This document shows positions 10,680 through 19,073 of a stretch of 64,000 nt of DNA, one piece after another. The notes under the pieces were generated by a model, which saw only the letters and a list, made by a program, of their open reading frames with translations, ran no database searches and was not told the DNA's origin. The stretch is from contig NZ_QPJS01000005.1 of assembly GCF_003337435.1 (NCBI RefSeq), forward strand, positions 89,158 to 153,157, written 5' to 3'. Numbering within the stretch: the first letter of the stretch is position 1; each line of letters opens with the position of its first letter. The DNA comes from Schleiferia thermophila. GTDB lineage: Bacteria > Bacteroidota > Bacteroidia > Flavobacteriales > Schleiferiaceae. The translations under genes were made by a program, and so were the position numbers.

Positions 10680-11276
10680 ATGTTTACAGGAATCATTGAG
10701 ACATTGGGCGAGGTAAAGTCCATAGAAGCCGAAGGCTCCAACATACATTTTGTGATTGAATCGGCAATAAGCCATGAGCTCAAAGTAGATCAGAGCGTGG
10801 CGCACGACGGCGTGTGCCTCACGGTGACCGATCTGCCGGGTACCGGACGGCATCGCGTCACAGCCATTGCCGAGACCCTAAAGCGCACCAACCTGGGTAG
10901 CTGGAAGCCAGGCACATTGGTAAACATCGAACGAGCCATGCAAATAGGCGGCCGACTGGACGGCCACATGGTGCAGGGCCACGTTGATACCACAGCCGTA
11001 CTGGTCTCGGTAACCGACCAGGGAGGTTCCTGGGATCTGGTATTCACTCACCCCGAAAGTCCGGAATGTATCACTGTGCCCAAGGGGTCGATATGTGTAA
11101 ATGGCGTGAGCCTGACAGTAGTAATTTCCCGGTCGGATTCCTTTTCGGTATCAATCATTCCCTACACATGGGAGCATACCAATCTGCGATTGCTGAAGCC
11201 CGGGGACCGCGCCAATGTAGAATTTGACATTCTGGGCAAATACATTCACAGATTTTTAGCCGTTTATCGCCAATAA
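10680..11276 (+). CDS. ribE: Riboflavin synthase, alpha subunit
   Basis: 198-residue enzyme that dismutates two 6,7-dimethyl-8-ribityllumazines to riboflavin. It begins with the diagnostic MFTGIIE and contains two tandem lumazine-binding beta-barrels: residues 1-95 (SVAHDGVCLTVTDL) and about 96-190 (GSICVNGVSLTVV). A C-terminal helix ending FLAVYRQ mediates trimer formation. The ATG at 10680 is preferred to the GTG at 10668 because MFTGII is the invariant N-terminus. A hairpin at 11298-11343 separates it from the convergent accC. Confidence 0.95.
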   Translation: MFTGIIETLGEVKSIEAEGSNIHFVIESAISHELKVDQSVAHDGVCLTVTDLPGTGRHRVTAIAETLKRTNLGSWKPGTLVNIERAMQIGGRLDGHMVQGHVDTTAVLVSVTDQGGSWDLVFTHPESPECITVPKGSICVNGVSLTVVISRSDSFSVSIIPYTWEHTNLRLLKPGDRANVEFDILGKYIHRFLAVYRQ

Positions 11277-11297
11277 AACATCGGACATCTGAAAGCA

Positions 11298-11343
11298 AAC
11301 GGGCACCACAGAGACTCTTGCAGAGAGTATCCAGGCGCCCGTT
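11298..11343. other. Long hairpin between convergent ribE and accC
   Basis: AACGGGC-a-CC pairs with GG-c-GCCCGTT (one mismatch), and an inner ACTCT / AGAGT stem is possible. It sits between converging genes and may act as a two-way terminator, but a clear T-run is missing on either side. Confidence 0.45.
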
Positions 11344-11387
11344 AGAGATGATACATTTCAGGTCCCAGGACCGGCGAAGTGAGAGCG

Positions 11388-12725
11388 TTATTTCAGCTTA
11401 AAGTTTTCGAGGAACTTGGTGGTGTAGTTTCCATTGATGTAGTCAGGGTGGTCCATGAGTTGGCGATGGAAGGGGATGGTAGTTTGAATGCCCTCAATGA
11501 CAAACTCGTCGAGTGCCCTTCGCATCTTGTCGATGGCTTCTTCACGGGTCTGGGCGGTAGTGATCAGTTTGGCAATCATGCTGTCGTAGTGAGGCGGGAT
11601 CACATAGCCGGCGTACACATGCGTATCGAGCCTTACGCCATGACCACCCGGAGCGTGAAAAGTAGTGATGCGGCCCGGACACGGTCTGAAGTCGTTATAT
11701 GGGTCTTCGGCATTGATCCGGCATTCGATGGAATGTAGCTTCGGATAATAGTTTTTGCCGGATATGGGTATTCCATAGGCCACTTTGATTTGTTCGCGGA
11801 TGAGGTCATAATCAATGACCTGTTCGGTGATGGGATGCTCCACCTGAATGCGGGTATTCATCTCCATAAAATAGAAGTTTCGGTGCTTGTCCACGAGAAA
11901 CTCTACGGTACCCGCGCCCTCATATCTGATGTATTCGGCAGCTCGAACGGCAGCTGCACCCATTGCCTCGCGCAGCTCAGGTGTCATAAAGGGGGAGGGG
12001 GTTTCTTCAGTAAGTTTCTGATGCCGTCGCTGGATGGAGCAGTCGCGTTCGGAAAGGTGGCAGGCTTTGCCCGTAGAGTCGCCTACGATCTGAATTTCGA
12101 TATGGCGGGGTTCTTCGATGAGTTTTTCCATATACATGCCATCGTTGCCAAAGGCTGCTGCCGCCTCCTGCCGTGCGGTTTCCCAGGCTTTTCGAAGTTC
12201 TTCTTCGTTCCAGACGGCACGCATGCCTCTCCCACCCCCACCGGCAGTAGCCTTCATCATCACCGGATAGCCGATTTCACGGGCTACAGCTATGGCATGG
12301 TCGAGGGATTGGAGCAGCCCGTCACTACCGGGAATGGTCGGCACACCGGCTGCTTTCATTGTGGCTTTGGCAGTAGCCTTATCTCCCATTTTTTCGATCA
12401 TCTCAGGAGAAGCACCGATAAATTTGATGCCGTGCTCGGCACAAATTTTCGAGAATTTGGCATTTTCGCTCAGAAAGCCATAGCCCGGGTGGATTGCGTC
12501 GGCATTGGTAATTTCAGCAGCTGCTATGATGCGAGGGATATTCAGATAGGATTCTTTGCTGGGAGGCGGACCTATGCACACGGCCTCGTCGGCAAAGCGC
12601 ACATGGAGGCTGTCCTTGTCCGCAGTAGAATAAACAGCTACTGTCTTGATGCCCATCTCTTTACAAGTCCGAATGACCCGCATGGCGATCTCGCCACGAT
12701 TGGCAATGAGTATTTTTTTAAACAT
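11388..12725 (-). CDS. accC: Biotin carboxylase subunit of acetyl-CoA carboxylase
   Basis: 445-residue ATP-grasp enzyme that carboxylates the biotin on AccB with bicarbonate and ATP. It starts [19 protein letters not shown], has the glycine-rich ATP loop [12 protein letters not shown], the catalytic [15 protein letters not shown], and the family C-terminal domain ending FLENFKLK. Length is normal. It is third in the operon fabH-accB-accC, 32 bp after accB, on the minus strand. The carboxyltransferase subunits are not in this window. Confidence 0.97.
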   Translation of the reverse strand: MFKKILIANRGEIAMRVIRTCKEMGIKTVAVYSTADKDSLHVRFADEAVCIGPPPSKESYLNIPRIIAAAEITNADAIHPGYGFLSENAKFSKICAEHGIKFIGASPEMIEKMGDKATAKATMKAAGVPTIPGSDGLLQSLDHAIAVAREIGYPVMMKATAGGGGRGMRAVWNEEELRKAWETARQEAAAAFGNDGMYMEKLIEEPRHIEIQIVGDSTGKACHLSERDCSIQRRHQKLTEETPSPFMTPELREAMGAAAVRAAEYIRYEGAGTVEFLVDKHRNFYFMEMNTRIQVEHPITEQVIDYDLIREQIKVAYGIPISGKNYYPKLHSIECRINAEDPYNDFRPCPGRITTFHAPGGHGVRLDTHVYAGYVIPPHYDSMIAKLITTAQTREEAIDKMRRALDEFVIEGIQTTIPFHRQLMDHPDYINGNYTTKFLENFKLK

Positions 12726-12757
12726 AATACTCCTGATTGAATTATTAAGTATTTGAT

Positions 12758-13249
12758 TTACAATGGCTCTACAAGAAAGAGCGGCTGGTCGTATTCCACG
12801 GGCTTCTGATCGTCTACAAGTACTTTTACGATCCGCCCATCGATTTCGGATTCAATTTCATTGAAGAGTTTCATGGCCTCAATGATGCAGACCACCTGTC
12901 CTTTTTTGATTTCTGAGCCCACTTCTACAAAGGGTGGTTTGTCGGGCGCCGGTCTGCGGTAGAATGTGCCTATCATAGGCGATTTGATGGTGAGGTATTT
13001 AGACTCGTCGGCAGCCGGAGCAGCGGGTTTGGCAGGCTCAGCAGGTGCTGCCGGAGAGGCTGCTGAAGGTACCTCTACCACCTGGTGAACAGGAGCCGCG
13101 TGTGCCACTACAGGCACTGACTCTACCGGATAGGTGACCCCGCTGTGCGTTTTGATGGTGATTTTAAAGTCCTCTGTTTCGAGACTGACTTCTGAGGCAC
13201 CTGATCTGGCCACAAATTTTATTAGATTTTGTATTTCTTTCAGGTCCAT
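12758..13249 (-). CDS. accB: Biotin carboxyl carrier protein of acetyl-CoA carboxylase
   Basis: 163-residue carrier. Residues 1-40 form the usual AccB N-terminal helix region ([20 protein letters not shown]), residues 60-82 are an Ala/Pro-rich flexible linker, and residues 86-163 are the biotinyl domain with EAMKLFNEI; Lys127 carries biotin. It lies between fabH (34 bp upstream) and accC (32 bp downstream). Confidence 0.97.
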   Translation of the reverse strand: MDLKEIQNLIKFVARSGASEVSLETEDFKITIKTHSGVTYPVESVPVVAHAAPVHQVVEVPSAASPAAPAEPAKPAAPAADESKYLTIKSPMIGTFYRRPAPDKPPFVEVGSEIKKGQVVCIIEAMKLFNEIESEIDGRIVKVLVDDQKPVEYDQPLFLVEPL

Positions 13250-13283
13250 TGCGCTATGATTTTACATGGTTTAGATTCAGAAT

Positions 13284-14309
13284 TTACTCAATATAAGGTT
13301 TACCTACGGCACTGCCGTCATATGCCCATTTTACGTATACAGCACCCCATGTAAATCCTCCTCCAAAGGCAGCCAATATCAGGTTGTCACCCTTTTTCAG
13401 CTTGCTTTCGTAGTCCCACAGCAAGAGGGGTATGGTGCCGTTGGTGGTATTTCCATACCGGTGAATATTGAGCATCACTTTAGTGTCGTCGAGGTTCATT
13501 CGCCTTGCGGTAGCATCTATGATTCTCTTGTTGGCCTGGTGTGGTACCAGCCAGGCGACATCATCGGGGGATAGGCCGTTGCGCTCCATGATCTGAGCCG
13601 CCACCTCCGCCATATTGGTCACGGCAAACTTAAAAACAGCCTGTCCTTCCTGATGCACAAAGTGTTCGCGGTTTTCTACCGTGCTTTTGGTAGGCGGGTA
13701 CATACTTCCTCCGGCTTTGATGTAGAGGTATTCCCGACCTATTCCATCGCTGCGGAGGATGTGGTCCAATACTCCGTACTGCTCATCGCTGGGCTCCAGC
13801 AACACGGCACCACATCCATCGCCAAAAATCACACAGGTAGTGCGGTCGGTGTAATCGATGATGGAAGACATCTTATCGCCACCAACCAGCAGCACTTTTT
13901 TATAGGAACCTGTCTCCACAAACTGTGCAGCCGTCACCAGACCGTACAAAAAACCTGAACAGGCAGCCTGCAGGTCAAAGCCAAAGGCATTTTTTGCTCC
14001 GATTTCGCTGCACAAATAGGCAGCAGTGGAGGCCACCGGCATATCCGGCGTGGTAGTACTTACGATCACAAGGTCGATTTCGCTGCCGTCTATGCCGCGT
14101 TTTGTAAGGCATTCGGCTATGGCTTTTTTTGCCATATACGATACTCCAAGACCCTCTCCTTTTAAAATTCTGCGCTCTTTAATGCCCGTCCGCGTTGTGA
14201 TCCACTCATCAGAAGTGTCTACCATGGTTTCGAGCAGGGCATTGGTCAATCTGAATTCAGGAACATATCCTCCAACAGATGTGATGGCCGCCGTGATTTT
14301 GCGATCCAT
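13284..14309 (-). CDS. fabH: Beta-ketoacyl-ACP synthase III
   Basis: 341-residue thiolase-fold enzyme that condenses an acyl-CoA primer with malonyl-ACP to start fatty acid synthesis. The Cys-His-Asn triad is visible as Cys117 (AACSGF), His257 (VPHQAN) and Asn287 (YGNTT), with the family C-terminal [11 protein letters not shown]. First gene of a fabH-accB-accC operon, so malonyl-CoA supply and chain initiation are coupled. Bacteroidota that make branched iso-fatty acids use FabH for branched primers, but specificity is not readable here. Confidence 0.97.
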   Translation of the reverse strand: MDRKITAAITSVGGYVPEFRLTNALLETMVDTSDEWITTRTGIKERRILKGEGLGVSYMAKKAIAECLTKRGIDGSEIDLVIVSTTTPDMPVASTAAYLCSEIGAKNAFGFDLQAACSGFLYGLVTAAQFVETGSYKKVLLVGGDKMSSIIDYTDRTTCVIFGDGCGAVLLEPSDEQYGVLDHILRSDGIGREYLYIKAGGSMYPPTKSTVENREHFVHQEGQAVFKFAVTNMAEVAAQIMERNGLSPDDVAWLVPHQANKRIIDATARRMNLDDTKVMLNIHRYGNTTNGTIPLLLWDYESKLKKGDNLILAAFGGGFTWGAVYVKWAYDGSAVGKPYIE

Positions 14310-14705
14310 AATACAGCTGATAAATAAATTTTTTAAGGCTGCAAATGAACAAAATTCAATCTAAACTATACGAACAATTTACATGCTTGCATAACATTGA
14401 GGTAAAATACCACACATAAACGTGCAAGGCTGCATCCCCCCTGAAATGCTTTCACCAAAAAACGGCAGGGCCGATAGATTTTTTCCGATGGACTACGAAC
14501 TACAACAGCTCCATCCGCCGATAGCCAATGCAGCAAAAAAATGCTTCACAAGTTTTTTTTAGCAATTAACTAAGAATCATCAGTGATAGAATAAGATTTC
14601 GGCCTCTTTAAGTTAAAATAAAAGAAAGATGCATCGGGACTGCGGATTTAACGGATTTTTTTATTTCTTGCAGCCAACTTCTTTGTAAAAAACCGCCCCT
14701 TCGGA
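14310..14705. other. Divergent intergenic region, fabH / esterase operon
   Basis: 396 bp, AT-rich, between two divergently transcribed operons; both promoters should be here. I see no gene and no -7 box that I would defend. CTTCTTTG near 14679 is a partial match for the plus-strand operon. Confidence 0.35.
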
Positions 14706-15428
14706 ATGACAAATGAAAGGTACATTAAATGGCATTCGAGCCACTTGAACATGGACATTGAAATGCTGGTGTACGGATATAAGGGCATGCCCTTACTCAT
14801 TTTTCCTACCAGCATGGGCAGATTCTATGAGGCGAAAGATTTCAGACTGATACATTCGATTGACTGGTTTCTGAGAGAGGGATTTTTCAAGGTGTATTGT
14901 ATTGATGGGATTGACCGCTACAGCTGGTACAACAGATCTATTCACCCTGCCGACAGGGTTAAGAATCACATTTGGTACGACCTGATGGTGTATCGCGAAC
15001 TGGTCCCGTGGGCCATGCACGAAACCGGATTTGGAAAGGTAGCTGTGGCCGGGTGTAGCTTTGGTGGTTATCACGCGGTGAACTTTGGTCTGAAACACCC
15101 CGACAGCACCAAATACATCCTCAGCATGAGCGGAGCTTTTAACATCAAAGGCAGATTGGACGGCTACTACGATGACAACGTATATTTTAACAATCCGCCG
15201 GACTTTCTGCCTAACGCATGGGATGACCACTTCAGAGACCTCTTTGTGTTTCTTGGAGCCGGTGAGTGGGACATCTGCCTGGGCGACAACTACGAAATGG
15301 CCGACTTACTCGGTCGAAGAGGTATCCGCAACTGGCTGGACATCAGGCCGCGTGAGGTTCATGATTGGCCCCTTTGGCGCATGATTTTTCCGCACTATTT
15401 GTCAATGATCGTCAACTCACAGGTATAA
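14706..15428 (+). CDS. Alpha/beta-hydrolase, esterase-D-like
   Basis: 240-residue cytoplasmic hydrolase of the putative esterase fold. The nucleophile elbow is AGCSFGGYHA with Ser118. The catalytic His is probably His219 in REVHDWPLWR, and the acid Asp189 or Asp194 in GEWDICLGD. There is no signal peptide. It is the first gene of a three-gene operon: 18 bp before an ATP-grasp ligase, which is 11 bp before a YbdK-type ligase. Its role is probably to release or trim a product of those ligases, or to hydrolyse an ester substrate; that is inference. The exact substrate is unknown. Confidence 0.85.
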   Translation: MTNERYIKWHSSHLNMDIEMLVYGYKGMPLLIFPTSMGRFYEAKDFRLIHSIDWFLREGFFKVYCIDGIDRYSWYNRSIHPADRVKNHIWYDLMVYRELVPWAMHETGFGKVAVAGCSFGGYHAVNFGLKHPDSTKYILSMSGAFNIKGRLDGYYDDNVYFNNPPDFLPNAWDDHFRDLFVFLGAGEWDICLGDNYEMADLLGRRGIRNWLDIRPREVHDWPLWRMIFPHYLSMIVNSQV

Positions 15429-15446
15429 AAATTTAAACCCGCAACT

Positions 15447-16469
15447 ATGAAGAAAATAGGAATTCTCTTTGGCATGGAAAGAAGCTTCCCCAAAGCTTTT
15501 GTGGAGGCCGTAAACGAAATGAATGTGGACGGAATCACGGCAGAACCTGTACAGGTAGACGTCGTTCAGCAGGCAATTGGTACCGATTACGCAGTAATCA
15601 TCGATCGAATATCGCAGGATGTCCCCTTTTACAGAGCTTACCTGAAAAATGCAGCTGCAGCCGGTACTGCAGTCATCAACAATCCATTTTGGTGGAGTGC
15701 CGATGAAAAGTTTATCAACAACAGCATCGCCATATCGGTAGGTGTTCCAGTGCCAAAGACCGTACTGCTGCCGAGCTTTGCCAGACCCGACGATACCACC
15801 GATGCCTCTTTCAGCAATCTGGCTTTTCCGCTTTCCTGGCAAAACATATTTGACTATCTGGGCTTTCCGGTTTTTATGAAACCACATGCCGGCGGTGGTT
15901 GGAAGAGTGTCTTCAAAGTACACAATGTGGATGAATTTTTCAACGCATATCACCAAACCGGCCAACTGGTGATGATGGCTCAAGAAGCCATCGAATTTGA
16001 GGAATATTACCGGATTTACTGCATCGGACGGAAATATGTACGCATCATGCCTTATGAGCCTCGCAATCCACATCACCTGCGCTATGTAAGCGATAAGCAT
16101 CCCTCAGCTGAAATGGAAAAATTGCTTACAGATTACGTGCTTCGCCTCAACAATGCCCTCGGTTACGACTTCAATACCGTTGAATTTGCCGTTAGGGATG
16201 GCATTCCGTACGCTATAGACTTTTGCAATCCTGCCCCGGATGCCGATGTACATTCGGTGGGCGAAGAAAATTTCAGATGGGTCGTCGAACACGCTGCCAA
16301 ATATGCCGTGGAGAGAGCTCAGGCTCACAGAGATGGACAAATGAACCTCACCTGGGGCGACTTTGTCAAACGCTCGGTAACCGAATCAGAATTACCTGCC
16401 AGCGAAGCATCAAAAAAGACCTCAAAGTCTGGATCCTCTAGAAGTAAATCTTCGAAAAAAACCACTTAA
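15447..16469 (+). CDS. ATP-grasp ligase (RimK/D-Ala-D-Ala-ligase-like)
   Basis: 340-residue protein with ATP-grasp features: nucleotide-binding Lys145 in FPVFMKPHAGGGWKSV, the hinge segment QEAIEFEEYYRIYC, and the metal-binding end Glu246 / Asp258 / Asn261 in NTVEFAVRDG and IDFCNPAPD. Such enzymes join a carboxylate to an amine through an acyl phosphate. The last 25 residues are a striking Ser/Lys tail (SKKTSKSGSSRSKSSKKTT) likely to be disordered. It sits between an esterase and a YbdK-like carboxylate-amine ligase, so two amide-bond-forming enzymes of unrelated folds act in one pathway. Substrate unknown. Confidence 0.88.
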   Translation: MKKIGILFGMERSFPKAFVEAVNEMNVDGITAEPVQVDVVQQAIGTDYAVIIDRISQDVPFYRAYLKNAAAAGTAVINNPFWWSADEKFINNSIAISVGVPVPKTVLLPSFARPDDTTDASFSNLAFPLSWQNIFDYLGFPVFMKPHAGGGWKSVFKVHNVDEFFNAYHQTGQLVMMAQEAIEFEEYYRIYCIGRKYVRIMPYEPRNPHHLRYVSDKHPSAEMEKLLTDYVLRLNNALGYDFNTVEFAVRDGIPYAIDFCNPAPDADVHSVGEENFRWVVEHAAKYAVERAQAHRDGQMNLTWGDFVKRSVTESELPASEASKKTSKSGSSRSKSSKKTT

Positions 16470-16480
16470 AAAATTCTTAC

Positions 16481-17590
16481 ATGGGACTGCCTAAATTTAC
16501 CCTCGGCGTAGAAGAGGAATACATGGTAGTACATCCCGAAACACGGGAACTTACCAGTCATGAACAGAAAATCGTGGAAATAGCTTCCCGGACGATGGAC
16601 GATAAGGTCAAGGCTGAAATGCACCAGGCTGTGGTGGAGGTCGGTACTTCCATCTGCAACAATGTCCATGAAGTGCGCGATGAAATCCGAAAACTCAGAA
16701 AAAATGTCTCAGACATAGCCGGAGAATTGGGACTGAGAATCGGTTGCTCGGGTACACACCCCTTCTCCCTCTGGACAAAACAACTCATCACCCCAAATCC
16801 ACGATACGATGAAATCGTAAACGAAATGCAAGAAGCCGCCCGAAGCAATCTGATCTTTGGCCTACATGTGCATGTGGGCATGCCCAACAAACCTACCGCC
16901 ATGCACATCGCCAATACAATGCGCTATTTTCTGCCTCACCTTTATGCACTCAGCACCAATTCACCCTTCTGGGAAGGGAGAAATACAGGTTTTAAGTCCT
17001 TCAGAAGCAAGGTATTCGACAAATTTCCACGCACCGGTATACCCGACTATTTCGGAAGCTATGAAGATTACATGCGCTATGTAAATCTATTGGTGAAAAC
17101 CAACTGCATTGACAATGCGAAAAAAATCTGGTGGGACTTACGTGTGCACCCCTTTTTCGACACCATCGAGTTTCGGATTTGTGACATTCCGATGACCTGT
17201 GAAGAGACCGTTTGCCTCACCGCACTCTTCCAGGCACTCGCAGCCAAAATCTTCAAACTCCGGCAGCAAAATATGGGCTTCATCATCTACCAGCGAGCCT
17301 TGATCAACGAAAACAAATGGCGTGCAAGCCGATATGGCATCGATGGCAAGCTGATCGACTTTGGAAAAGAAGAAGAAGTGCGGGTGCGCGTGCTGATCGA
17401 AGAGCTCCTCGACTTCGTGGACGATGTGCTCGACGAGCTCGACTGCCGGAGAGAAGCTGAATATGCGCTGAAAATACTGGAAATGGGTACAGGAGCCGAC
17501 CGCCAGCTCAAAGTGTTTGAAGAAAGCGGAGGAGACTTTATCCAAGTAGTCGACTACATCCTGGAGCAATCCATTTGCGACTGCGATTGA
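16481..17590 (+). CDS. YbdK/GCS2-type carboxylate-amine ligase
   Basis: 369-residue enzyme of the glutamate-cysteine ligase 2 family (glutamine-synthetase-like fold). Visible motifs: FTLGVEEEYMVV at the start, QAVVEVGTSICNN, IGCSGTHPFS, FGLHVHVGMPNK, WWDLRVHPFFDTIEFRICD, all typical of YbdK. Such proteins make gamma-glutamyl or related amides with ATP; E. coli YbdK has only weak glutamate-cysteine ligase activity and its true role is uncertain. The gene follows the ATP-grasp gene by 11 bp and ends the operon. A free-standing glutathione synthesis role is possible, but the esterase partner argues for another product. Confidence 0.92.
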   Translation: MGLPKFTLGVEEEYMVVHPETRELTSHEQKIVEIASRTMDDKVKAEMHQAVVEVGTSICNNVHEVRDEIRKLRKNVSDIAGELGLRIGCSGTHPFSLWTKQLITPNPRYDEIVNEMQEAARSNLIFGLHVHVGMPNKPTAMHIANTMRYFLPHLYALSTNSPFWEGRNTGFKSFRSKVFDKFPRTGIPDYFGSYEDYMRYVNLLVKTNCIDNAKKIWWDLRVHPFFDTIEFRICDIPMTCEETVCLTALFQALAAKIFKLRQQNMGFIIYQRALINENKWRASRYGIDGKLIDFGKEEEVRVRVLIEELLDFVDDVLDELDCRREAEYALKILEMGTGADRQLKVFEESGGDFIQVVDYILEQSICDCD

Positions 17591-17861
17591 CTTTTTTGCC
17601 AAATTCCGTGAACTGTTTACCTGCAGCGGGAGACTTTTTTGTCTAACCGACACGGTTCCACTCAATTATTGAGCACCGATGAGTTCGAACCAGCATTTCC
17701 ATAGTGACCTGACGCATCACCTGTGATTCCACAGATGATGGTATGATGCCGAATTGGCTGAAGAGAAAAATTCAGCAGTCCATTGATTTCAATCAATCAA
17801 CACCCCGATATGCTTCTAAAATCTGAATGTATCAGAAATATGCTCCACCGTATGAGTGGGT

Positions 17862-18518
17862 TTACACAAGAGCTGCTAATTCATCCGGCCCGGAGACAAG
17901 GGTATTGCCTGTAAAATCCTTGCGAAGCAAAGCCTGTATCAACAGCTCCAAATGCTGGTCATTTCCGATAAAATCAAAAGATTCCCTGACCAGAGTAATC
18001 GTCGGGGTTGTAACCATTTTCAGAAAGTTCTTGTATTCTTCGGAAAGTCTGAGCAGATATTCTGAAGGGATGTTTTGCTCAAAACTCCTTCCTCTCGATT
18101 TTATGTTGGACATAAGAGTGGGCAGCTCTGCACGAATAAAAATGATCAAATCCGGCCCACGGATGGAGGAAAAAAGCGCATCGAAAAATTGACTGTAAAG
18201 GCGGAACTCTTTAGGCGAAAGATTTACAGAGGCAAAGAGCTTCGATTTCAGAGGATGGTAATCGCTTACTACATCTGGTTGAAACAAATCGGATTGGGTC
18301 AAAATACCAGACAATTGTGCATATCGCTCCGCCATGAAGGCCATTTCCACCGTAAAAGCCCATCGCTCCGGACTGGTATAAAATTCCTCCAGAAACGGAT
18401 TGTCGGCAAACTGCTCCAAGACAAGGCGGGCATTGAGTCGCTGAGCGAGCATTTGGGCAAGTGTAGTCTTACCAGCGCCAATATTTCCCTCTATTGCAAT
18501 GTATTTACCGAGTTTCAA
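17862..18518 (-). CDS. Deoxynucleoside kinase
   Basis: 218-residue kinase that phosphorylates deoxynucleosides in salvage. P-loop GNIGAGKTT follows KLGKYIAIE at the N-terminus, DRS-like residues are replaced by DVVSDYHPLKSKLFA, and the lid Arg-rich segment is IKSRGRSFEQ. The start is read as TTG 18518, which overlaps the folK stop as TTGA; this gives the normal short N-terminus, whereas the longer frame to 18572 would add 18 residues inside folK with no homology. Substrate preference (dA/dG versus dC/T) cannot be told. Translationally coupled to folK. Confidence 0.88.
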   Translation of the reverse strand: MKLGKYIAIEGNIGAGKTTLAQMLAQRLNARLVLEQFADNPFLEEFYTSPERWAFTVEMAFMAERYAQLSGILTQSDLFQPDVVSDYHPLKSKLFASVNLSPKEFRLYSQFFDALFSSIRGPDLIIFIRAELPTLMSNIKSRGRSFEQNIPSEYLLRLSEEYKNFLKMVTTPTITLVRESFDFIGNDQHLELLIQALLRKDFTGNTLVSGPDELAALV

Positions 18519-19012
18519 TTCAACTTTTCTATTTTGCTGTCGTCTCCACACTCGGAGAGCAATTCCATACAAGTCTTTTTTAGCACCGGATGCACCCAGT
18601 CGGGAGAGATTTCTTTCACCGGAACGAGGGCAAACTTACGCAAGTGCAGCCGGGGATGAGGAATGCATAGTTCATTGGATTGATATACCAATTCATACGA
18701 ATGAATGATGTCGATATCGAGTTGCCGCGACTGATACCCCATACCCGAATTACGTCTCCGGCCAAATTGCTTTTCAATTTCCAGCACGGTGTGTAAAAGT
18801 TCATCAGGTGAAAGTGAGCATCTAACCTCCACGGCCATGTTCAAGAAGTCGTCACCAACCATCCCCCAGGCCGGTGTTTTAAAAACAGAGGATTTTGCGA
18901 CAATTTCAAGACCCGACTGAGCCAATACCATCAATGCTCCATCAAATGCCGTCAATACCTCACCTTGATTTCCCCCCAAGAGGAGTACATAATGATTTTG
19001 TGAATTTTGCAT
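18515..19012 (-). CDS. folK: 2-amino-4-hydroxy-6-hydroxymethyldihydropteridine pyrophosphokinase
   Basis: 165-residue HPPK that transfers pyrophosphate from ATP to the pterin alcohol in folate synthesis. Motifs: LLLGGNQGE near the N-terminus, SSVFKTPAWGM, FLNMAVEV, IEKQFGRRRNSGMGYQSRQLDIDII and IPHPRLHLRKFALVP, all typical. The ATG at 19012 (MQNSQNHY) is preferred to the TTG at 19033. It is the first gene of a two-gene unit with the deoxynucleoside kinase, whose start overlaps the folK stop, and is divergent from sppA. Confidence 0.95.
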   Translation of the reverse strand: MQNSQNHYVLLLGGNQGEVLTAFDGALMVLAQSGLEIVAKSSVFKTPAWGMVGDDFLNMAVEVRCSLSPDELLHTVLEIEKQFGRRRNSGMGYQSRQLDIDIIHSYELVYQSNELCIPHPRLHLRKFALVPVKEISPDWVHPVLKKTCMELLSECGDDSKIEKLN

Positions 19013-19073
19013 ATTGCCGTTTCTGATGACCAAACTATTATTGTATCATTGCAAATGAAAAATATTCCGCACA

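Noticed and set aside
11790..12740. 316-codon plus-strand frame opposite accC
   Set aside because: Mirror of a perfect biotin carboxylase gene; no homology to a known protein.
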